A stretch of 64,000 nt of DNA from SP197 sp965242595 (GTDB lineage Bacteria; Pseudomonadota; Alphaproteobacteria; SP197). Below are positions 59,305-64,000 of this stretch, one piece after another; the stretch's first letter is position 1, and every line of letters begins with the position of its first letter. The stretch is from the NCBI GenBank assembly GCA_965242595.1, contig OZ251464.1, forward strand, positions 434,001 to 498,000, in the 5' to 3' direction. The notes below the pieces were generated by a model. It was given only the letters and a program-made list of their open reading frames with translations, had not been told where the DNA came from and made no database searches. Made by a program: the position numbers and the translations under genes.

Positions 59305-59751
59305 GTGATCCGCGTCCAGGCGCAGGATTTCGACACCGGGCGCGAGCTCGATGCCCTGGGCACCGGCAAGGCCACGGGCGCGGTCGCCGCCTTTGTCGGG
59401 CTGGTGCGCGAGATGGCGCCGGAGGGCGGGGCCATGACGCTGGAACACTATCCCGGCATGACGGAAAAGATGCTGGCCAGCATCGACGCCGAAGCCCATC
59501 GCCGCTGGCCGCTGCAAGCCTCGCTGGTGATCCATCGCTACGGCCGCCTCGCCCCCGGCGATCGCATCGTGCTGGTGGCCACGGCCTCGGCCCATCGCCG
59601 GGCGGCGCTGGAATCCTGCGCCTTTCTGATCGACTGGCTGAAGACCGAAGCGCCCTTCTGGAAGCTGGAGGAGACCGGCGCCAGCGCCCGCTGGGTCGGC
59701 GCCAGAGCCAGCGACGAGGCCGCTGCCGCCCGCTGGCGAGGCGAAGGCTAG
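59305..59751 (+). CDS. moaE: Molybdopterin synthase catalytic subunit MoaE
   Basis: Large subunit of molybdopterin synthase, 148 residues, converting precursor Z to molybdopterin with sulfur from MoaD. Family sequences are GAVAAFVGLVREM, LEHYPGMTEKML and the active-site stretch HRRAALESCAFLIDWLKTEAPFWKLEE with its catalytic Lys. The start is GTG 59305, three bases after the moaD stop. It converges on ilvE with a four-base CTAG overlap of stop codons. Nothing unusual. Confidence 0.95.
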   Translation: MIRVQAQDFDTGRELDALGTGKATGAVAAFVGLVREMAPEGGAMTLEHYPGMTEKMLASIDAEAHRRWPLQASLVIHRYGRLAPGDRIVLVATASAHRRAALESCAFLIDWLKTEAPFWKLEETGASARWVGARASDEAAAARWRGEG

Positions 59752-60626
59752 CCGCCCCGCACCTCGGCGGCGAAATCGTCCATCAGGCGGTGGCACAGCT
59801 GGCCGGGCTGAAAGTGAAGATCGCCGATGCGGCGCACCGGCGTCACCTCGGCCGCGGTGCCGGTGATGAAAACCTCGCTCGCCCGCGCCAGGTCGTCGTC
59901 GCCCATGTGCCGTTCCACCACCTCGATGCCGCGCCGCCGCGCCAGGGCCATCACCGCGCGGCGGGTCAGCCCGTCCAGAAAACAGTCGGGGATGGGCGTG
60001 TGCAGCTTGCCGTCGATGGCCAGGAACAGATTGGCCCCGGTCGCCTCGGCCAGAAAGCCGCGATAGTCGTACATCATGGCGTCGTCGAAGCCTTGCCGCT
60101 CCGCTTCGTGCTTGGCCAGGGTGCAGATGGCGTAAAGGCCGGCCGCCTTGGCATGAACCGGCGCCGTCTCGGGCGGCGGGCGGCGCCAGGCGGCCACCGC
60201 CAGGGCGATGCCGCGCCGCCTGGCCTCGGGTGAGAAATAGCTGGGCCAGGGCCAGGCGGCGATGGCCACATGGATGGTGTTGCCCGCCGCCGCCACCCCC
60301 ATCGCCTCGCTGCCGCGCCACGCCACCGGGCGCACATAGCCCTCTTCGATGCCGTTGGCCCGCAGCACCCGATAGCGCGCGGCCTCCAGCTCCTCCATGG
60401 AAAACGGCAGTTCGAAGCCCAGGATGCGGGCCGATCTGGCAAAACGCTCGCTGTGTTCGCGCAGCTTGTAGATGCTGCCGCCATAGCAGCGTTCGCCCTC
60501 GAACACGCTGCTGGCATAGTGAAGGCCGTGGCTCAGCACATGGATGCGGGCCTGGCGCCAGGGAACCGTCTCGCCGTCCAGCCAGATGACGCCGTCGCGG
60601 TCGTCGAAGGGGATCAGGTCGGCCAT
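59748..60626 (-). CDS. ilvE: Branched-chain amino acid aminotransferase
   Basis: PLP-dependent transaminase of 292 residues, last step in valine, leucine and isoleucine synthesis and first in their breakdown. The protein begins WLDGETVPWRQARIHVLSHGLHYASSVFEGER, the class IV signature, and the PLP lysine is in VHAKAAGLYAI. EATGANLF and FITGTAAEVTPV are the later motifs. Start ATG at 60624-60626. Four 10-bp repeats lie 16-55 bases before it in the leader. In related genomes it lies next to petP, as here. Confidence 0.92.
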   Translation of the reverse strand: MADLIPFDDRDGVIWLDGETVPWRQARIHVLSHGLHYASSVFEGERCYGGSIYKLREHSERFARSARILGFELPFSMEELEAARYRVLRANGIEEGYVRPVAWRGSEAMGVAAAGNTIHVAIAAWPWPSYFSPEARRRGIALAVAAWRRPPPETAPVHAKAAGLYAICTLAKHEAERQGFDDAMMYDYRGFLAEATGANLFLAIDGKLHTPIPDCFLDGLTRRAVMALARRRGIEVVERHMGDDDLARASEVFITGTAAEVTPVRRIGDLHFQPGQLCHRLMDDFAAEVRGG

Positions 60627-60641
60627 GGCGCGTGTCTCCAG

Positions 60642-60681
60642 TCTTCGCGCATCTTCGCATATTTTCGCCTGTTTTCGCCTG
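60642..60681. repeat. Four 10-bp phased repeats between ilvE and petP
   Basis: Four contiguous 10-bp units, TCTTCGCGCA, TCTTCGCATA, TTTTCGCCTG and TTTTCGCCTG (60642-60681), share TTCGC at exactly 10-bp intervals. The last two are identical. On the ilvE strand they read GCGAARA and lie in its leader, 16 bases before the start codon. The phasing puts the words on one face of the helix, suggesting a protein-binding array or a repeated RNA-leader element. No known consensus is recognised. Confidence 0.75.
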
Positions 60682-60724
60682 GGGGGGCGTGGGCTTGCAG
60701 CGGATAGCGGCGCGGGGCATATAT

Positions 60725-60739
60725 GTCAACATGGTTGAC
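60725..60739. promoter_or_regulatory. Palindrome centred on the petP start codon
   Basis: GTCAAC (60725-60730) and GTTGAC (60734-60739) flank the ATG (60731-60733) in a perfect 6-bp-arm inverted repeat. TATATG at 60720-60725 is a -10-like word that would place transcription start at or next to the ATG. No Shine-Dalgarno is visible, so the message may be leaderless. The symmetry fits a MarR dimer, so the regulator may block its own start. Confidence 0.6.
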
Positions 60740-61237
60740 GCAAACTCCAACCCCAGCTCTAACCCTGGCCCTGGCCCCAACCCCCTCTTCCTGCGCGACG
60801 AGGAGCTGCGCGAAGGCATCGAGCTGCTGTTCTTCGCTTATCGCGATTTCACGGCCGAGGCCGATGCCATGCTGGCCCGCTACGGCCTGGGCCGCACCCA
60901 TCACCGGGCGCTCTATTTCGTCGGCCGCCACCCCGGCATCGCCGTCAAGGAGCTGCTGGCGATCCTGAAGATCACCAAGCAAAGCCTCGCCCCCGTGCTG
61001 CGCCGCCTGGTGGGGCGGGGCCTGGTGGAACGGCGCCGCGACGGGCGCGACGGAAGGCGCCGGGCGCTCCACCTCAGCGCGGCCGGCCACGCGCTGGAGG
61101 CCAGGCTGACGGCCGCCCAGCGGGCGCGCATCGCCCGGGCCTATCGCGCGGCCGGGGCCGATGCGGTCACCGGCTATCGCCAGGTGCTGGCCGGCATGGC
61201 GGACCGGGGCAGCCAGCCCGCAGGGCGGGCGCCGTGA
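60731..61237 (+). CDS. petP: MarR-family regulator (PetP-like)
   Basis: A 168-residue MarR-type regulator. The winged helix shows FVGRHPGIAVKELLAILKITKQSLAPVLRRLVGRGLVERRRDGRDGRRRALHLSAAGHALE. The first 20 residues are low complexity (NSNPSSNPGPGPNP). It overlaps the response regulator start (61234), an arrangement like petP-petR of Rhodobacter, where both are needed for cytochrome bc1 expression. The role here is inferred from that synteny. The start ATG lies in the palindrome described above; no ribosome site precedes it. The divergent gene is ilvE. Confidence 0.8.
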   Translation: MVDANSNPSSNPGPGPNPLFLRDEELREGIELLFFAYRDFTAEADAMLARYGLGRTHHRALYFVGRHPGIAVKELLAILKITKQSLAPVLRRLVGRGLVERRRDGRDGRRRALHLSAAGHALEARLTAAQRARIARAYRAAGADAVTGYRQVLAGMADRGSQPAGRAP

Positions 61238-61980
61238 ATCCGGACGACGCCCACATCCTGGTGGTGGACGACGACCGCCGCCTCTGCCGCCTGCTGCAGG
61301 AATATCTGCTGGCCCAGGGCTTCGTGGTGGCCACCGCCGGCAGCGCCGCCGCCGCCGAGTCCATGCTGAAGCACCTGGCGTTCGATCTGATGATCGTGGA
61401 CGTGATGATGCCGGGCGAAGACGGGATCAGCTTCACCCGCCGCATCCGCCGCAAGGCCGGCATTCCCATCGTCATGCTCACCGCCCGCGGCGCCGGCGAC
61501 GACCGCATCGCCGGGCTGGAAAACGGCGCCGACGATTACCTGCCCAAGCCGTTCGAGCCGCGCGAGCTGGTGCTGAGGATCCAAAGCGTGCTGCGCCGCA
61601 ACGCCGCCCCGCCGCTGCCGCCGGCGGTGGCCTTCGGCCCGTTCCTGTTCGATGCCGCCCGCATGGCGCTCACCAGGGATGGCGAGGCGGTGCCGCTCAC
61701 CTCGCGCGAGGCGGCCCTGCTCGGCGTGCTGGCCTCGCGCCCGGGCGCCACCTTGTCGCGCCTTCAGCTTTCGCGCCGCACCGGTTCGGGCGAGCGCAGC
61801 GTCGATGTCCAGGTCGCCCGCCTGCGGCGCAAGATCGAGCGCCAGCCGGGCCAGCCGCGCCACCTGCAAACCGTGTGGGGCGAAGGCTATGTGCTGCGGG
61901 CAGAGGAGGCGCCCCGCCCCACCGACCATCCCACTGGCCATCCCACCGCCCATCCCGCCGGCCGTTCGGGCGCGCCATGA
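61234..61980 (+). CDS. petR: Response regulator (OmpR family, PetR-like)
   Basis: A 248-residue response regulator. The receiver has LVVDDDRRLCRLLQEYL, phosphoacceptor Asp in MIVDVMMPGEDG and Lys in YLPKPFEP. The winged helix has LTSREAALLGVLASRPG and SVDVQVARLRRKIE, ending TVWGEGYVLR. The start is GTG 61234 within the end of petP. A repeated tail PTDHPTGHPTAHPAG at the C-terminus is unlike the family. The kinase start overlaps its stop (ATGA at 61977-61980). Partner kinase and PetP-type neighbour support the PetR name, by context. Confidence 0.85.
   Translation: MNPDDAHILVVDDDRRLCRLLQEYLLAQGFVVATAGSAAAAESMLKHLAFDLMIVDVMMPGEDGISFTRRIRRKAGIPIVMLTARGAGDDRIAGLENGADDYLPKPFEPRELVLRIQSVLRRNAAPPLPPAVAFGPFLFDAARMALTRDGEAVPLTSREAALLGVLASRPGATLSRLQLSRRTGSGERSVDVQVARLRRKIERQPGQPRHLQTVWGEGYVLRAEEAPRPTDHPTGHPTAHPAGRSGAP
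61926..61961 (+). repeat. Three 12-bp tandem repeats in the petR C-terminus
   Basis: CCATCCCACTGG, CCATCCCACCGC and CCATCCCGCCGG (61926-61961) are three imperfect head-to-tail units that encode the His-Pro-Thr-rich tail of PetR. The tail ends 16 bp before the kinase start codon. Repeat number can change in frame without touching the DNA-binding domain. Confidence 0.8.
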
Positions 61981-63326
61981 TCCGCCGCCTGCTGCCCCGT
62001 TCCATCTTCGCGCGCTCGCTGCTGATCGTGCTGGCGCCCATGGCGATCCTGCAAATCGTGATCCTGGTGGTGTTCTACGAACGCCATTGGGAACACGTCA
62101 CCCGCCACCTCACCAACGCCGTGGCGGGCGACATCTCCACCCTGATCTGGATGATGAACAGCTACCGGGCCGAAGACGAAGCCGGGCTGGCGTTCCGCAT
62201 CGGGCGCATCCATCTGGGGGTGGATGCGCTGTTCCACCCCGACGCCCGCCTGCCCCAGCCGCTGCCGCCGCCGGGGCGGTCGCGGGTGGAGCGGCTGCTG
62301 GGGCGGGCCATGGAACAGCGGGTGCAGCGGCCCTTCGTCATCGACACCTCCTCGCCCGACGAGGTCGCGCTGATCGGCGTTCAGCTGGCCGATGGCGTGC
62401 TGGATGTGCGGGTGCCGATGCGGCGGATGGAAAGCCGCACCACGGCGCTGTTCGTCTTCTGGATGGTCGGCATCTCGATCGTGCTGGCCGCCATCGCCGC
62501 CTATTTCGTGCGCCAGCAGATCCGCCCCATCCGCCGCCTGGCCCGGGCCGCCGACAGCTTCGGCAAGGGCGGCAGCTGGCTGGCGTTCAAGCCTTCGGGG
62601 GCGCGCGAGGTGCGCCAGGCGGCCCAGGCCTTCATCGCCATGCGCGAGCGCATCGCCCGCCAGATCGAACAGCGCACCCTGATGCTGGCCGGGGTCAGCC
62701 ACGACCTGAAGACGCCGCTGACGCGCATGAAGCTGGAACTGGCCCTGGGCGCGCCGGGCGCCCCGGGCGCCGACAACGAGCGGGTCCAGAGGCTGAAGGC
62801 CGATATCGCCGAGATGGAACACATGATCGAGGTCTATCTCGCCTTCGCACGCGGCGAGGGCGAGGAGAAACCCGCCGCCATCGATCTGGCGCCGATCCTC
62901 TCCGGCGTGGCCCGCGCCGCCCCGCGCGACGTGGCGCTCCACACCGAAGGGCCGCTCACCCTGGCCGGGCGGGCGGGCGCGCTGAAGCGCTGCTTCACCA
63001 ATCTGGTGGACAATGCCTGCCGCTACGGCACCCGGGTCGAAATCGCCGCCCGTCGCAGCCGGGCCGGGCTGGCGGTGACGGTGGACGACGACGGCCCCGG
63101 CCTGGCGGCGGAGGCGCGCGAGACCGCCTTCCAGCCCTTCGTGCGCCTTAGCGCCGGCGAGCGCCAGGCGCCCCCCACCATCGACGCCGCCCGCGACCCC
63201 AACCGCGGCGGCGCCGGCCTGGGCCTCACCGTCGCCCGCGACGTGGTCCACAGCCATGGCGGCGAGATTGCGCTGGCCGATTCACCCCTGGGCGGGCTGC
63301 GGGTCAGCGTCCTGCTGCCGGTCTGA
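61977..63326 (+). CDS. EnvZ-type sensor histidine kinase
   Basis: A membrane kinase of 449 residues for the preceding response regulator. The first helix is ILQIVILVVFYER (about residues 18-38), a periplasmic part of about 130 residues follows, then ALFVFWMVGISIVLAAIAAYFV. HAMP leads into HisKA with GVSHDLKTPLTRMKLEL (phosphoacceptor His) and HATPase with NLVDNACRYG, DDGPGL and GAGLGLTVARD. Start ATG overlaps the petR stop (ATGA). The last 45 bases overlap the convergent TetR gene. The stimulus is unknown. Confidence 0.9.
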   Translation: MIRRLLPRSIFARSLLIVLAPMAILQIVILVVFYERHWEHVTRHLTNAVAGDISTLIWMMNSYRAEDEAGLAFRIGRIHLGVDALFHPDARLPQPLPPPGRSRVERLLGRAMEQRVQRPFVIDTSSPDEVALIGVQLADGVLDVRVPMRRMESRTTALFVFWMVGISIVLAAIAAYFVRQQIRPIRRLARAADSFGKGGSWLAFKPSGAREVRQAAQAFIAMRERIARQIEQRTLMLAGVSHDLKTPLTRMKLELALGAPGAPGADNERVQRLKADIAEMEHMIEVYLAFARGEGEEKPAAIDLAPILSGVARAAPRDVALHTEGPLTLAGRAGALKRCFTNLVDNACRYGTRVEIAARRSRAGLAVTVDDDGPGLAAEARETAFQPFVRLSAGERQAPPTIDAARDPNRGGAGLGLTVARDVVHSHGGEIALADSPLGGLRVSVLLPV

Positions 63327-63947
63327 CGGCGCGCTGTCGCCGGATTCTGGGTCGCCCTCCCCGCGCTGGCGCCAGCGGCGGCAGCCCATCATCGCCGCCT
63401 CCGCCCGCGCCAGGCGCCGGTCCAGCGCCGCCATGGTCTTTGCCATATCGTCGCTGTCGTCGTTCAGCCACAGCCGCAGCACATCGAGATGAATGGCCGC
63501 CAGCGCCGCCGCCCTCATGCCGCCGCCCAGGCCGCCGCTGGCGATGGCGGCGGCCTCCAGCATCCAGCCCATGGAGGCATGAAGCCGCGCGGCGCCGGCC
63601 AGCATGGCGCAGGGATCGCCGGCGCTGGCGGCGGCGATGGCCCTGACGGCGCGGCGATGGGGGCGCAGGGCGTCGAAACGGCGCATCATCACCTCGAACA
63701 GCCGCTCCCGCGCGCTTGCGGCCCCTTCCACCGGCCCGTCCGCCAGCACCGCCCGGTCGATGCTGTGCGCGAAGGCGTCCAGCAGGGCGGCGCGGGAGGG
63801 ATAGAGCGCGTGCATGCGGTCCAGCGGCAGACCCGCCTCCTCCGCCACCCGGGCCGGCGTCACAGCGCGCCAGCCCTCCTCGCCCGCCAGCCGCAGCGCC
63901 GCCGCCAGCGCCGCCCCGGCCCGGTCGCGCTTGCGGCGGGCGGGCAT
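63282..63947 (-). CDS. TetR-family regulator
   Basis: A 221-residue regulator. The helix-turn-helix is ALRLAGEEGWRAVTPARVAEEAGLPLDRMHALYPSRAALLDAFA near the start. The ligand-binding half is alanine-rich with RPHRRAVRAIAAASAGDP and LARAEAAMMGCRRW. The last residues (GDPESGDSAPSDRQQD) lie in the 45-base overlap with the kinase gene. Start ATG (63945-63947) shares one base with the stop of an upstream gene (TGATG), so they are coupled. A weak likeness to COQ9-type helix proteins is possible. Ligand unknown. Confidence 0.78.
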   Translation of the reverse strand: MPARRKRDRAGAALAAALRLAGEEGWRAVTPARVAEEAGLPLDRMHALYPSRAALLDAFAHSIDRAVLADGPVEGAASARERLFEVMMRRFDALRPHRRAVRAIAAASAGDPCAMLAGAARLHASMGWMLEAAAIASGGLGGGMRAAALAAIHLDVLRLWLNDDSDDMAKTMAALDRRLARAEAAMMGCRRWRQRGEGDPESGDSAPSDRQQDADPQPAQG

Positions 63948-64000
63948 CAGCGCCCCAGCTCGCGCGCGCGGGCGGCGGCGGCGGCCACGGCGCGTTCGAA
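63947..64000 (-). CDS. C-terminal end of a gene running out of the window
   Basis: The last 17 codons and a TGA stop of a complement-strand frame lie at the window edge, reading FERAVAAAAARARELGR. The stop overlaps the TetR start (TGATG), which is the main support for it as a real gene end. Nothing can be said about function from so short a piece. It may be the partner or target gene of the TetR regulator. Confidence 0.4.
   Translation of the reverse strand, partial: FERAVAAAAARARELGR

Overview
The window is a 64 kb piece of a high-GC (roughly 70%) chromosome, most likely from an alphaproteobacterium of the Rhodospirillales type. That placement is inferred from gene order: pckA divergent from a chvI-chvG two-component pair, uvrC-pgsA-moeA-moaD-moaE in one run, and an ilvE / petP-petR-histidine kinase block. 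No rRNA, tRNA, CRISPR array, transposase or integrase was seen.

Layout. 0-3.1 kb: start of pckA and the chvI-chvG regulators. 3.2-16.6 kb: a fused hydantoinase/oxoprolinase, a three-gene module ending in a PIN-domain protein, a three-subunit molybdenum hydroxylase with its own MoaD-like protein, a drug-type MFS exporter, a beta-lactamase-fold esterase, an amidinotransferase-family enzyme and a phytanoyl-CoA-type dioxygenase. 16.7-30.7 kb: an Old-Yellow-Enzyme/4Fe-4S/FAD oxidoreductase, a NERD-helicase, a Rieske oxygenase with an arginase-family enzyme, a TauD-type dioxygenase, two family-5 solute-binding proteins without permeases, an S15 hydrolase and an AstE/AspA-type deacylase. 30.7-39.1 kb: two AT-rich insertions carrying DNA methyltransferases, two of them fused to C-terminal nuclease domains (HNH in one, Mrr-like D...QxK in the other), on either side of ordinary genes (quinone reductase, MATE, AlkA-like glycosylase, DUF1989). 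39.5-43.4 kb: ProX-like binding protein, alpha/beta hydrolase, rhodanese, Hsp20 and a GntR regulator. 43.5-54.4 kb: FAD oxidoreductase, type III glutamine synthetase/GmaS-like ligase, a split glutamate-synthase-like trio (GlxB/C/D, equivalent to MgsA/B/C), an unknown 155-residue protein, an Amt transporter with a 79-residue one-helix partner, and formate-tetrahydrofolate ligase. 54.6-64 kb: peroxiredoxin, uvrC, pgsA, molybdopterin genes, ilvE, petP-petR-kinase and a TetR regulator.

How it fits together. The catabolic genes share a theme: opening or oxidising small nitrogen compounds (hydantoin/lactam, guanidino, methylated amine, betaine-like). The 43.5-54.4 kb block is the most coherent pathway. 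By analogy with the N-methylglutamate pathway it would capture an amine on glutamate, release ammonium, import ammonium or methylammonium, and feed one-carbon units to tetrahydrofolate. It lacks the four-subunit MgdABCD dehydrogenase and has a single FAD enzyme instead. The molybdenum-cofactor genes at 57.8-59.8 kb could supply the hydroxylase at 8-12 kb.

Regulatory signals read directly include a perfect 9-bp-arm palindrome upstream of the ProX gene, a palindrome centred on the petP start codon, four 10-bp phased repeats upstream of ilvE, helically spaced ATTGG repeats at the glx promoter, two RpoH-like promoters with identical spacing (hsp20 and peroxiredoxin), and strong terminators after the ProX, Hsp20 and Amt units.
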